34,475 bases of DNA. It comes from Conidiobolus incongruus B7586. Taxonomy: Eukaryota > Entomophthoromycota > Entomophthoromycetes > Entomophthorales > Conidiobolaceae. The position numbers were made by a program, and so were the translations under genes. The stretch is from the NCBI GenBank assembly GCA_000697335.1, contig JNEM01006578.1:1-34475 (forward strand), in the 5' to 3' direction. Below, piece by piece: positions 10,342-22,378 of the stretch. Position 1 is the stretch's first letter, and each line of letters begins with the position of its first letter. The notes under the pieces were generated by a model. That model was not told the origin of the DNA. It did not search any database and saw only the letters and a program-made list of their open reading frames with translations.

Positions 10342-13300
10342 ATGAGTAATCGGAAAGAGTAAGTACTTTTAGCTTGTATTCATCATTCTGGATTGATAAT
10401 TATTAATTTTTAGTTTGGTCGATTATAAGACCATCAAGTCCGCGACATTATATAATTTAAAACCTACGACCAAGCGATTGTACGGTTATCCCTTCGTATT
10501 TCTGTATACTTTTGTTTTGGTATTAGCCTATTTAGATTTTGATACTTATTTCAAGTATATCGAATATTTTTACATCACTTTGGGAGCCCTTGTTACTTTA
10601 AATATTTTAACCTGGTTAAGTTGTTTTTGGAATTTGAATATTAAAGGTTTTGTCAAATTTTCCAAGGCAAGTTTTTATTTAATTATTTTTATTAATATTC
10701 AATTTTTAACTAACTGATCTTTTGTTATCTTAGACTTATGATCCTTATACTGCTGAATATATTAAAGTCATTCCCAAACCTCACAACGGAAACGGTGATT
10801 TTTGTAAATTGGTTCAAACCAAGGTAGATACATTCATATCAATCGCACAATATCAGATTTAATGATGTTAAAATTTAGCTCAACAAAGATGACAAATTAC
10901 CTGAAGTATCATTTTTATTCCAAAAACAAAAATTTATTTATAATTCTGATAAGAAGATATTTGAACCTTTATCTTATCCTTGTGACTTTGGTGGTATTTT
11001 ATCAGAATTCCAAAATCACAAAGGTTTAAATGAGGAGCAAGTTAACCAATTGAGTTTGAAATACAGTTTAAATACGTAAGTATATTTGATAATTGTTAAA
11101 AATTCATAAATAACTACAATATTAAATATTGGTAATAGTTTTGATATTCCTGTACCTTCATTCCGAGAACTATTTAAAGAACACGCCGTTGCTCCATTCT
11201 TCGTTTTCCAAATTTTCTGTGTTGGTTTATGGTGTTTGGATGAATACTGGTACTATTCTATATTTACCTTGTTTATGTTGGTTGCATTTGAATCCACTGT
11301 CGTTTATCAGGTATTTAATTCTGATTTTATTTGTATTATCAAAAATATTTATAAATTTTAAAATTTTAGAGAGTTAGAACCCTTACTGAATTCCGTTCTT
11401 TATCACAAAAACCTTTCGATATTTATGTCTTAAGATCTAGTGAATGGAAATTAGTTAAAACTGATCATTTAGTGCCTGGAGATCTCATTTCAATTGGTAA
11501 TTTATTATTAACTTTAAAAGTGATTTCATATATTTATATGTGTATATATATCAATAGTCCGATCTGGTGAAGAATCTGCAGTTCCTTGTGACGTTCTCAT
11601 TTTATCTGGCAATTGTATTGTCAATGAAGCAATGCTTTCTGGTGAAAGTACTCCCCTCTTGAAAGAATCTATAAGATTGCGTGAAGGTCAAGATGAATTA
11701 GATTTGAATGGTGTTGATAAAAATCACACTCTTCACGGTGGTACTAAAGTTCTTCAAGTTACTAATACTGAATCTTGCCCCTTCAATGGTATTCAGAATC
11801 TATTATTTATTTTAATTCTGATAAATCTAATTATTTATTGAAATAGCTCCCGATGGTGGATCTATCGGTTATGTTCTTAAGACTGGTTTCGGTACTTCTC
11901 AAGTAAATTATTTTTTTAAATCAATTTTAAATTTGTATTTATTGAAACCGTAGGGTGAATTGGTTCGTACCATGGTTTACAGTACTGAAAGAGTATCTGC
12001 TAACAATTTGGAAGCTCTTTTATTTATTTTATTCTTATTAATCTTCGCCATCGCTGCTTCTGCTTACGTATGGATTGAAGGTACTAAGAATAACCTCAGA
12101 TCTCGCTACAAGTTGGTTTTGGACTGTATTTTGATTATTACATCTGTCGTTCCTCCTGAACTTCCCATGGAGCTTTCATTGGCTGTAAATAACTCCTTGG
12201 TAGCTTTAGCCAAAGAGTATATTTACTGTACGGAACCTTTCCGTATCCCATTTGCTGGAAAAGTCGATATTTGCTGTTTTGATAAAACTGGTACCTTGAC
12301 TAGTGAAAATCTAGTCGTTGAGGGTATTGCTGGTGTTAACAAAAATAATTTAAAGGAACTGATCGACCCTAAGAAGTCCCCCAGAGTCACAGAAAATGTA
12401 TTGGCTGCTGCTCATGCTTTGGCTTTCATTGCTGAAGGTGGTATTGTTGGTGATCCAATGGAAAAAGCTACTTTGGAAGCTATCGGCTGGAAATTTGAAA
12501 ATGACAATGTATTTTCATCAAACGGGAGTGATAATATTAAGATCTTGAGACGTTTCCAATTTTCCTCAGCTTTGAAGAGAATGTCAACTATCTCCAAGAT
12601 TTTTAATTCTCCCAAAGATCAATATTTTATTGCTGTCAAAGGCGCTCCTGAAACTATCCAAACTATGTTAACAAGTGTTCCACAAGGTTATGAAGATGCT
12701 TACAAGTATTTTAGTAGAAGAGGCAATCGTGTTATTTCACTGGCAGCCAAAACCATTAACTTACTCAACCCTAATATGATCGAAAAGTTACCTAGAGAAG
12801 ATGCTGAGTCTGGTCTTACTTTCTGTGGATTTTTAATTTTCCACAACCCTCTTAAAGCCGACTCTAAAGAAGCCATCAAAATGCTTAATGAATCTAGCCA
12901 TCGTGTTATTATGATCACTGGTGATAATGCTTTAACCGCTTGTCATGTCGCCCAAGAAGTCGAAATTACTGACCGTGAAGTTTTGATCATTGATGCTAAG
13001 CCTGATATTGAAAATATTCTTACTCTCAAGTCTGTTGATGAAAATATCTCTATTGAAGTTGATGCAAGCACCACTAATCAAATGGATCAAGCTCTTCTCG
13101 ACAAGCATGATTTCTGTTTAACTGGGCCCGCTATCAAGATCTTGGAAAACTCTGATTTGTTCAAGCAACTATTGAATTATACATGGGTATATGCTCGTGT
13201 TTCTCCTTCACAAAAGGAATACATCCTTTCTGAGTTGAAACATGCTGGGCTTACTACTCTAATGTGCGGTGACGGTACCAATGATGTAGGTGCTTTGAAA

Positions 13301-14720
13301 CAAGCCCATGTTGGTATTGCTTTATTAGATGCAACTGTTGAAGATTTGGAAAAGATCGCTTATAAAACTCGCATTGAAAGATTGACCAAGCTCTATGAAC
13401 AACAAAAACAAATGGCTCAACGCTTCAATATGCCCACCCCACCTCCTCCACCTATGCTTGCTCAAGCTCTTGGATTGCCCGCTAACCAACCCGCCACCAC
13501 CGCCAATGGTCGCCCTGTTCCTCAAGTTGATGCCCTTAGTATGTCAACTCAACTCTTGGAAGAATTAGATGATGAAGTCCCTGTTATTAAATTTGGTGAT
13601 GCTTCTGTTGCCTCTCCCTTCACTTCCAAATTAGCTACTATTAAATCAGGTGAATTATACTGTATAATTTAATCATCTCTTCAGTCACTTATATTAAAAT
13701 TATCTAGTCTGCAGTATTATTCGATTGGGACGTTGTACTTTGGTTGCTACCATTCAAATGTACAAGATTCTGGCCTTGAACTGTTTAATCTCTGCTTACT
13801 CTCTCAGTGTCCTCTACCTGGATGGTATTAAATATGGTGACTAGTAAGTGTTATGTAAAACCTACCCATAGAAATAACTGACTAATTTTTCTATTTAGTC
13901 AAGCTACTTTGACTGGGTTTTTACTCGCTATCTGCTTCATGTGTATTTCTAAAGCTAAGGTATATATTATCATATGAAGATTTTCAAAAAAAATTAATGT
14001 TGCAATACAGCCTTTAGAAACTTTAGCAAAAGAACGTCCACAAACCAATATATTCAATCCTTATTTGATTGGTTCTGTTCTGGGACAATTTGCTATCCAT
14101 ATTGTATCTTTGATTTATATCGTTTCTCAAGCCAAGACCTATGAAGTGTAAGGATTCATTCAACTATAATTTAGAAGAACGATTACTAATATAAATTATT
14201 TAGACAAAAGCCAGTTGATTTGGACGGGCAATATGAACCTACTATTTTAAATAGTGCCGTATTCATCATCTCTTTGACCCTACAAGTTTCTACTTTTGCC
14301 GTGAACTATCAAGTGAGTTGAACTGTCATCAGTATTTAAGTTCAATTGTTTAAACTGATTAATATAGGGACGCCCTTGGAGAGAAAGTATGAGAGAAAAT
14401 ACTACTCTTTTCTACGGATTAACTGGTTGTGCTGGTGTTGCCTTAGCTTGTGCTACCGAATTTATCCCAGAATTGAACGCATTCTTCCAATTGGCTCCTT
14501 TACCAGGAGAAGTAAGCTATGATATATCATACTTAATAATTTAGTTATTAATTAAATTTATTAGTTCCAACTTAAATTGATCGGAGGTTTGATTTTTGAT
14601 TTTGGTATGGTCTACCTCGTAGAAATTGCATTCAAGAAATTATTTGGAAATAATCAACCACATCCAATTACACGTAGAAGAAAACCATTAACTAGTCATA
14701 TTGACAAAAAATCTAGTTAA
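10342..14720 (+). CDS. SPF1: P5A-type ATPase SPF1 (ATP13A1), ER transmembrane-helix dislocase
   Basis: P5A ATPases sit in the ER membrane and extract mis-inserted or mistargeted transmembrane helices using ATP. Fifteen exons (first exon MSNRK, split codon D) give about 1,200 residues, matching the yeast protein (about 1,215). Landmarks in order are the actuator motif [11 protein letters not shown] (near 11640), the P5A signature [13 protein letters not shown] in the M4 region (near 12150) and the phosphorylation site DKTGTLT (near 12282). The nucleotide-binding motif KGAPE lies near 12640 and the hinge [13 protein letters not shown] near 13270. The C-terminal membrane half includes [32 protein letters not shown] and [11 protein letters not shown], with a short basic tail (TRRRKP). 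A proline-rich insert (MPTPPPPPM and following) lies between the hinge and the last helices, where yeast also has a variable loop. The large central exon covers 11955-13649. The second intron uses a GC donor. The gene converges on the SDHAF3-like gene. Confidence 0.96.
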
Positions 14721-15128
14721 ATAAATTTAAATTATAATACTCTAAATATTTATTTTACAATGCGTATAACTGATTTGATTAAAATCAATATACATAAACT
14801 ATATATGTTGTTTCAACTATTAAGTTCGCATTATTTATTGAATAAGTGATTTCAATTAAATCCAATTGAATACAATTGGCAATACTGTGATAACATGTTA
14901 TAAATAAATTTGAATTATAAAATCGTGGCTTATATATGTGGGTAAATTTATGTACCAAATACCAATTAAATCGTAATATTTTTTCAATATTTTTATTATA
15001 TATGCTTCTGAAATATAATTTATAAATATTTACTGGGTTTGTTGATTGTAACTCTCTTTGGAAGAATGGTGTGTATGTAATATAAAAACAAACTATAGTT
15101 TATTATCACTGAATTCAACAAATTTATT
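14721..15128. other. Convergent intergenic spacer
   Basis: About 400 nt of AT-rich DNA lie between the 3' ends of SPF1 (+) and the SDHAF3-like gene (-). It should carry both 3' UTRs. No gene was seen. Confidence 0.6.
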
Positions 15129-15645
15129 TCAAATTAAAGCTAAATTGTATTTTTCATTAAATTGCTCGAGTATTTGTTTATATTGATCAATTTTAACGTC
15201 CCAAACTTTTTTAGGAAGTGAGTCAGATTTTATATAATACATATAAGGTCTAAATATATCTCATATTAGTACATATTAATATTAAAAGTTCAAAAAATTA
15301 TTACTTGTATTCAATCTTAAGTTGATGATGTTTGAAAATTCCTATAGTTTTTAATATTTTAAATTCAATTCCTTTTGGGTTATCCTTAGCCTTATTAATA
15401 AAATTTAACGTATTATAACCTAAAATATTGCGGTAAATTAATTATATTAAACTAATATATTGTATGAATATACCTCTTTCAATTTGTTGATTAATTAAAT
15501 TTATATCTGTTAAATCTCTATGTAAATGAAATGCTTCATTGATTAATATTTTTCCAATAATTTTATCTTTTGGAGGTAAAATATGTTTGATTGATTTGTT
15601 TAATTTCCTGTATAGTGAAAATATCTGGGATTTATTTGATGCCAT
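15129..15645 (-). CDS. LYR-motif protein, SDHAF3/ACN9 (Sdh7)-like
   Basis: Three exons (15474-15645, 15305-15419, 15129-15249; 408 nt in total) encode 135 residues, close to the size of human and yeast SDHAF3. The N-terminus has the LYR signature in FSLYRKLNKSIKHILPPKDK. GKILINEAFHLHRDLTD and a helix INQQIERGYNTLNFIN follow. The order LYR, LPP, (Y/I)-x-x-E-F-x-x-H-(K/R) matches the ACN9 family of succinate dehydrogenase assembly factors, mitochondrial matrix proteins that help mature the iron-sulphur subunit. The C-terminal third (YMYYIKSDSLPKKVWDVKI) is not family-specific. Another LYR protein of the Complex1_LYR fold is the main alternative. Both introns are short GT-AG introns. Confidence 0.65.
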
Positions 15646-15945
15646 TAATATACAATAATTATTTCAAAGGTCATTAAATTATTTGATCAAATTCGGGAAA
15701 TAGGTAGTTATATGATGAAATTATTCCAGTTTTAATTATGGGATTTTGAGTATTTCACTTTAATTTTTACTGAATCAATAATTTTAGAATTGAAATTTTA
15801 CAAAGAACAAGATTAATTCAATAATATGACTGAAGAAAATAAAAAATCTAATTTCAAATACTAAATAAAAATAACTCAATTTAAAATATACGTTAATTCT
15901 GTAAAAATTCCTGAATAGTAGTTTATTAAAATACGATATTGATAA
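15646..15945. other. Spacer between two minus-strand genes
   Basis: These 300 nt of AT-rich DNA lie upstream of the SDHAF3-like gene and downstream of MPP6. Nothing else was recognised. Confidence 0.5.
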
Positions 15946-16595
15946 CTAATATGGTTGAGCTCTCTTTTTACCCTTATTTTTAGTAGATTTTAAATTTGTG
16001 TGAGATTGGTTAGTAGTTGTAATTTTGGCCATTTGTTCATCGCTCACTTGAGGTTGATTATTAATTTCATCTTGAATTTCATTAAGCTCCTCCTATAAAT
16101 ATTATATATATATATATATATATATTAAAACTATTGAATATAAAAATACATCAAAGTTATTGTTACTTCTATTTTTTTGTTAAAACCACCAAATGATACT
16201 CTGCTAGGTTGGCTATCGGCTGATTGATTAGATTCACTCAAATATGACAACTTGTTCGATATTTCGGTCTTGTATTTTAATTGATCTATTGTATTATGAT
16301 CGTATTGAACTTTTAATTTACTATAAGTTTATATTAGCCAAAACATTGATTTTGAATGATTAATTATTACGGTTTTTCTAAACTCAATTTGCTGAGATCA
16401 ACCTTCCATCTACCTGCACCTTCATCATTACTATCTATTTGATCTAATTTTCTCTTTAATTCTTCATCCCTTGTCCGAGACATAAACTAAATATTTTTAT
16501 TAATAAAATCTTTGGAAACCCTATATTAGTGTTACTCTCATCTTTAAAATTTTAGAAGATAAACCAGCATTAAGATTAGATGAATCGCTACCCAT
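15946..16595 (-). CDS. MPP6: M-phase phosphoprotein 6 homologue (MPP6), nuclear exosome cofactor
   Basis: MPP6 tethers the Mtr4 helicase to the nuclear RNA exosome and aids 3' processing of 5.8S rRNA and surveillance of pre-rRNA and cryptic transcripts. Four exons on the minus strand give roughly 150 residues. The N-terminus GLSSKILKMRFMSR matches the family motif LSKNLLRMKFM. GRWKVDLSKLS matches the W-x-L-D-L element. SRVSFGGFNKKIE matches the conserved MSFRGFNPE-type motif that docks on exosome subunit Rrp40. EEL..., VSDEQMA and a lysine-rich C-terminus (STKNKGKKRAQPY) follow. The first intron begins after KMR at about 16535. The last intron contains a (TA)n tract. It is divergent from NOT4 across about 0.8 kb. 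Confidence 0.88.
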
Positions 16596-17410
16596 TTTAA
16601 TATTTTGTATGTTGAATTTATATTAAGTATCGATATCAAAATCAAAAAATTTCTATTATTTACTTTTTAATATGCTGCATATTATAAAAATTGGACTATA
16701 TCTAAATTATATGGCTTTCATTTGAATATAATAAATTATGGGATTATTCAATTATTATAAAGTGTAAATATTCAACTATAAAAAATTGATCAAGGTTATG
16801 AATGATTATAATCAATATTAAATTAATTGTTAGCTTGAATATGTTTGCTTAATAAATATATAATGTCACTGTAACAATATTTATAATATTTATTAAATTT
16901 AATACAATTTCAATTTGATGTAAAAATGTTATCCACTCATTTTAATAAATTTGTACTAATGTTTAATATCATAAAAATCAATTAGTGTTCAACAAAAATT
17001 AGAAGCTATTCAATTCATAACTGAACTTATTCCAACTTTGTAAAAATTTTTGAAAAATTGAACTAAAAATAAAATGTTGATATGATTACAATTAACACTA
17101 TTTTCAGCATAATATTTTTAAATACTATATAAAGTGAATATTTTGTAATCAAATGTGATAGATAATTTATAGTTGAACCTTAGAAGGTGATTGGATAATG
17201 GAAAAGTGTTTGTGAGAAATTTGATGAAATCATGATATCGCATTTAATATGAAGATTGAATTCTTCTAATAGTGGGACAAACTGAATTATATAATTAGCT
17301 CATTTGGTATTACGTTTTTCTTCATTTATACTGATTCATATAAGGAGTGCATTCTTATTCATTCATATTATTTGTAAAATTTTATTTTTAAATTATTAAA
17401 TCATATAAAA
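16596..17410. other. Divergent promoter region MPP6 / NOT4
   Basis: About 815 nt of AT-rich DNA lie between the divergent starts of MPP6 and NOT4, both RNA-metabolism genes. It must contain both promoters. I see no element distinctive enough to name. Confidence 0.5.
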
Positions 17411-20400
17411 ATGAGTTTAAATGAAATGGACTTTGGTGAATATGATGATGAGTTCATCTGCCCAATTTGTTGTGAAGATTTAGAAGAAGACGATTTAGCT
17501 ACTCGTTATTGCGAGTGTAAATTTATGGTAATATATTTATACTTTGATTTAAACTACGTCTTCAAAATTATCTCAAGCGATCTATTCAAAAATCTATTGA
17601 TCTATTCAATCAAAACACATATTAATCCATCTCATCTGTCTAGTTATGTGGTTTTTGTTATTCAAGAATCAACGAAGATGACCTCCCCAGATGTCCTGGA
17701 TGTAGAGTGCCTTATGATCCCTCTAAAAGAGTTTATGATCAAGAAGGAGCTAAAGAGTATATAATCTCTTCATGTTTATCTATCAAATCGACTAATCTAT
17801 CTTCTGTTAGATTAATCCTAAGGTTCCAACATAAAAAAGCTCTAGAAAAGCAAAGAACTTCTGCAAGTGTAATGTCTAATCGCATGAATTTAGCGAATAA
17901 GAGAGTAATACAAAAGAATTTAATTTATTTAACAAATTTACCCCTTAAATATTCCTCCGAGGAAGCTTTAAGGAAATGCGGAGTTCTGACCCGATTTGGT
18001 AAAGTGATCAAGTGTGTAGTTAACAAAAGGCCATCAACAACAACTACAAACGCAACTTGCTGTGCTCATATAACTTATGAGACGCTAGACGAGGCTTATG
18101 AGGCTCTCCATGGATTGAATGATATTATCTTAGATGGCAAGCATCTCAAAGCTCAATATGGCACCACAAAATATTGTACTATGTATCTAAAGAATGAAAA
18201 ATGTCCAAACCCCAACTGTATGTATTTACATGAGTTGGGTAATGATGGATCTCAAGGTGAATCTCTTGATCCTGATTTCCACCTGTAAATTTATAACATA
18301 AATTATTTCATATATGATTTTACTAATATTAATATCTATAGGTATTATACTAACAATCAATCTAAAAATTCTACGATAAGTCACTCTAGTCCTACTAATA
18401 GACCGAGTTCTACACCCGAATATAAACAAAAGTCAAGTAAAATGGACTCAGCTAAAAGCCTTGGATCTGCTCTGCCTGCCACTGCGGCTTGGGGTCGTGG
18501 TGTTACACCGACTTCAACACCACCGTCCAACTCCCCATCCAATTTCCCATCACTCTCCGCTCATTCGTCTCAAGATACACCTAAACTTCCAGCCAAAACA
18601 CTTCGCATTGTATCCTCTAAAACACCTACTAACATCTCTACATCTACTGAGAAACCATCAGATTCTAAAATTGTCAAAGTTCAAAATGAGAGCCCACAGC
18701 AATTACATCAATCTGATCCTCAAGAGTTATCTGAAAAAGAACCATTATCTACATTATCATCTCCAAACTTATCTCAAAGTCAAGATTCTTCGAATCAAAA
18801 TACTTCATCTGTTCAATCTGCCCTTGAAAATACATCTGAATCTCTTACTGCTCAGAAAACTTTATCAACTCCACCTTCACCTGAAATTACTAATAAGACA
18901 GTAGGAACACCTGAAGTAGTCACTTCAGATATTACTGATAAAGTTGACAAAGCCAACCCTATTCTCACTAAATCTTCCGATGTGGAGAATGCTACTCCTT
19001 CTCTTCTTGAGCTATTTTTGAATAATTCCGATCGTCAGCCATCTATTTCTGAATCTCTTACAAAATCACCTGAACCTCCCTCAGTACATCCCATGTTCAA
19101 GAATATTCCAGATCTTTGCTTCGATCGTAAATCAACATCCATCCCACCATCATCACAACCCAACCTCTTTAACCCATTCGAAACGAAAATCTCCTCAAGT
19201 CCCCATTCTCGACAACCATCAATCTCTAAACTCTCCTTGCGTGATTCTAAAATTGCCCAATCTCCTCATGGACAATTTGCCTTTCCTCAATTCAAGCCCG
19301 TTTCGAATTTCCCACCAAATCTTGACTTGTCCGGTTATAGACAAAACATTTCTCATCCTAGCCATTTATCCCAAGGATCTGGTCACCCATCATACTTTGG
19401 TCTTTCTAAGTTGTTAGATGAAGATTCTTCTAACGCCAGGCGAATGCAATCTCCTCCAGGCAGCGAATCTTCCAGATTTTCTAACATGTTCCAACCTGAC
19501 CCAGTGCTTAATCCAAGCTTCCCGAATAGACTCAATCCACATCGCCCTTCTTTTTCACCTTTCTCGCCTCAGCTTGGAAATTCAAATCTCCGTCCCTATG
19601 GGTTAGGTAATCCAACTTCTAGCCTTTTCTCCAGCTCGTCTATTCAGCCTCCTGAAGGTTTGGGATCAAGCCAATTCTCACCTTTCCCTCCCCCATCTGC
19701 TGGATATGCTAGACCAGGATTGGATAGCCGCAATCAAGGTGCTATGTTCAACAATTTTGGCGTTTCAGACCTTCTGACTCGTGGTCATCATGGCACTCAA
19801 ATGCACGGATCTCATTCACTATCGACAGCCAATCGTCTGAACTTCGATGGAATGTCAAACCGATCTGCTATTGACTCCAATTTGCAGATACCAAGTTTCT
19901 ATAATGAAAATGCTATCACTTCATCCAATCTTAGTCAAAAATTACCATTGAATCAACATGCTAACGATTCACCTCACAGCTCTGGCTCTGTACCCAATTT
20001 ACCTCCTGGCCTTCTTAGAAAGACTGGACCTTTTGCTCATCCAATGAACCAGACTGCTAAACCTGCATTTGACCCTAAGCTTCGTCAATTATCTACATCT
20101 AGTAATCAATCTCAACTCGATGTATTGGCAAATGTTTGCCAGGATATGTCTCAAACTTCTTCACCTACCAAAACGCCACCATTCAATACCAGCTTTGAAC
20201 CCAATACTACTGGTCGAGCAAGTACTCCTCGCAATCTCCCTCCTGGATTGCACCCTCCCAATTTGGTCAACTTCCCCAGTGAAGCTAAAGCACAGCCCAG
20301 CACTAAACTTGAAGCCCCGCCTGGATTGATTTCTAATATTCCTAATACTGATCCCGAATCCAGTACTCAAGGAATTCCAATTAACCTTGAACAATTTTTC

Positions 20401-22095
20401 AGCGGATCTCTCCCTCCAGGTTTGATTCCTCCTAAGCAAAAGGTCCCTGAATTTCCTCCACATCAGCCTCCTCCAGGAATCAATATTCCAGTTTATAGCT
20501 CCACTTCAATAAACGCTTCCTCCACCTATTTTGAGTCTCCCAGTGTTCCCATCCCCTCTTCAACTCCTAGTATTTCTAATATTCAATCTAATTCCTCTTT
20601 TCTACCTACTGTAAATAATGATAATGTTCCTGATATTTCTAATCAACCCAGATCTTCATTTGATGAAATGATTAATGGTTTAAAAAAATCTCAGCCTTCA
20701 TCAACTGATAAAATCATTCCTGTTTCTGCTTCATTGAAAGTTCAACCTTCTGTTCCCAATGTCAGAAAAGTACTTGTTTTGAAAGACACTCATTCAGAGC
20801 AATCTCAACCCAAATCTCAGCCTTCTGTCGAATCTGAGCCCGCTAAGGCTAAAGCCAATACTTCGGCTCCAAAGACTTTCACTAAAGTTGAAAAACAAAA
20901 GGAAAAGGAAAAGGAAAAGAAATTGAAGCAAAAAGAAAAGGAGTTGGAAAAAGAAAAGGAAAGACAACGCTTGAAGGAGTTGGAACTAGAGAAGCAGAAA
21001 CAGCTTGAGAAGGAAAAACAACGTTTAAAGGAACTAGAGCTTCAAAAACAAAAGGATCCCGAGAATGAAAAAGAGCCATTGAAGGAGATTGAAACGGACA
21101 AAGAAAAATTGAAGCTTGAAAAGCAAAAAGCTCAATATAAAAATGAAAAAGATTCAGCAGTTGAAAAATCTGGTAAGAAAAGCAAAGGCGCTCCAGAAAT
21201 TGCTAAAGAATCTCTTCAACTTGCTGATAATGTTACCTCTGATCCATCTCACAATGATAATATTATTATTCCATTTGGATTTGGCCAGGAGGCTAATTTA
21301 GAAACCAACTCTCTCAACCAAATGTCAAAGAAGCAGCGCAAAAAGTGGAAAGCTCAAGAAAAGGCAAGATTGGAAGCTGAAGCCAAATCCGACTCGTCCT
21401 TACTTGCCAATTTCTCTAATGAAGATCCTATTTACTCTGGTCTACCATATTTCAAAAACAACCAGCAAGATGCAATTCCATCAATCAAGGTTCCCAAGCT
21501 TGATAATACTCCAATTACTAATGTACAATCAGCTCTTGGCCTTCAGCTCAATAGTATTATGGACGAGCTTTTATATCATCAGTACAACAAAGATGATAAA
21601 TCTTTTGTCGATGCTCACCGCGATATTATTGCCAATGTTCAAAAAGATAAATGTAAATGGAATTCTCTTGACAAGTATCTTGGTCTGGACAAGTCCTATT
21701 GCAAGGACTCCAAGAAACCGGCTCAATCTGCTGAGTTTGGAGACGAACAATCCGTTCAAACCATCTTCAATACGCTATATGGCCTCAATCCATTTGAATC
21801 CAAGATGCAACCTGACGCAACTCAGCATGTTTCCTTTGATTTTACCACTTTCCCTATCACAAGAGACCATCCTGTTAACCTCAAGAGATTCTTGGATATC
21901 AAACAACCTCAAGATCCCGCTCAATTTATTACTAACAATGCTCGTGCCATTTCTACTATTGGACTCGATTTGGAAGAAGGTTTAGAATTGTTGTATACTA
22001 AATCTGAGGCTATCAGATATCAACAACAGATGGAAGAGATGCTATGCTTCAAGGTCATGGAAGAAAATACTAAGTTATTCTGCCCTAATGTTTAG
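17411..22095 (+). CDS. NOT4: NOT4 (CNOT4): RING/RRM/CCCH E3 ubiquitin ligase of CCR4-NOT
   Basis: NOT4 is the ubiquitin ligase associated with CCR4-NOT. It ubiquitinates ribosomal protein eS7 and acts in co-translational quality control and mRNA turnover. Four exons (17411-17527, 17644-17756, 17823-18284, 18342-22095) sum to exactly 1,482 codons. Residues 17-62 form the C4C4 RING: CPICC, YCEC, LCGFC, RCPGC. An RRM lies at about 108-190 (IYLTNLPLKY, then AHITYETLDEAYEA). A CCCH finger lies at about 194-212 (C-x8-C-x5-C-x3-H). The sequence LPATAAWGRG, typical just after this core, is at about 275. The remaining ~1,200 residues are Ser/Pro/Gln-rich and disordered, far longer than in yeast (587 aa). 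They hold five PPG-hydrophobic motifs (about 784-948), a charged KE-rich coiled coil (about 1078-1178) and a folded-looking C-terminus. The third-exon intron (66 nt) has no stop and is a multiple of three. Confidence 0.95.
17757..17822 (+). other. 66-nt frame-preserving intron of NOT4
   Basis: The segment starts gtatat, contains an ACTAATC branch-like site and ends cctaag. Removing it joins QEGAKE to FQHKKALEKQ, in the linker between RING and RRM. It contains no stop and keeps frame, so unspliced message would encode 22 extra residues. Its Ser/Leu/Ile-rich translation does not resemble the charged linker of NOT4 proteins, which is why I call it an intron. Confidence 0.65.
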
Positions 22096-22378
22096 TTCAT
22101 TTTCCCCTTAATATTTGAGCTAATAATAAGCTGCTATTTTATCATTGATATCATCGTTTCTTTATATATTTCATTTTATATTTAATCAAGAGTCTAGGTG
22201 TTTTTTGATAAAATCGCACAATGTTTTATGTTTTTGTATTTCCTTTAATAAATTTAATGAATATTGATAACCATCAATCAACAATCTTAATTCCCATATT
22301 TAAATAATTTTGAAATCGACGTCATAAATCAAATCCCAAATACTCAATTTGGATCATGATAAACTGAACCTAGGGGAA
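22096..22378. other. Tandem spacer NOT4 to HEM4
   Basis: These 283 AT-rich nt hold the NOT4 3' UTR (a possible AATAAA-like region at about 22247) and the HEM4 promoter and 5' UTR. No gene was seen. Confidence 0.5.
22356..22367 (+). promoter_or_regulatory. Three-codon upstream ORF before HEM4
   Basis: ATG ATA AAC TGA sits 11 nt before the chosen HEM4 start, in a different frame. If it lies within the 5' UTR, ribosomes would meet it first, which could lower HEM4 translation or be bypassed by leaky scanning. It may be chance; the transcript start is unknown. Confidence 0.3.

Noticed and set aside
11960-13672. A 570-residue stand-alone ATPase gene
   Set aside because: This open frame is the large ninth exon of SPF1 plus a few intron codons. 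Conserved P5A sequence continues in phase in exons on both sides.
18442-22095. A separate 1,217-residue Ser/Pro-rich gene downstream of a RING gene
   Set aside because: The preceding intron joins it in phase to the CCCH-finger exon, and the LPATAAWGRG motif typical of NOT4 lies just after the junction. It is the last exon of NOT4.
22349-22378. HEM4 starting at an upstream TTG
   Set aside because: Non-AUG starts are rare in eukaryotes. The ATG at 22379 gives the family's normal N-terminus a few residues before VLLLK.
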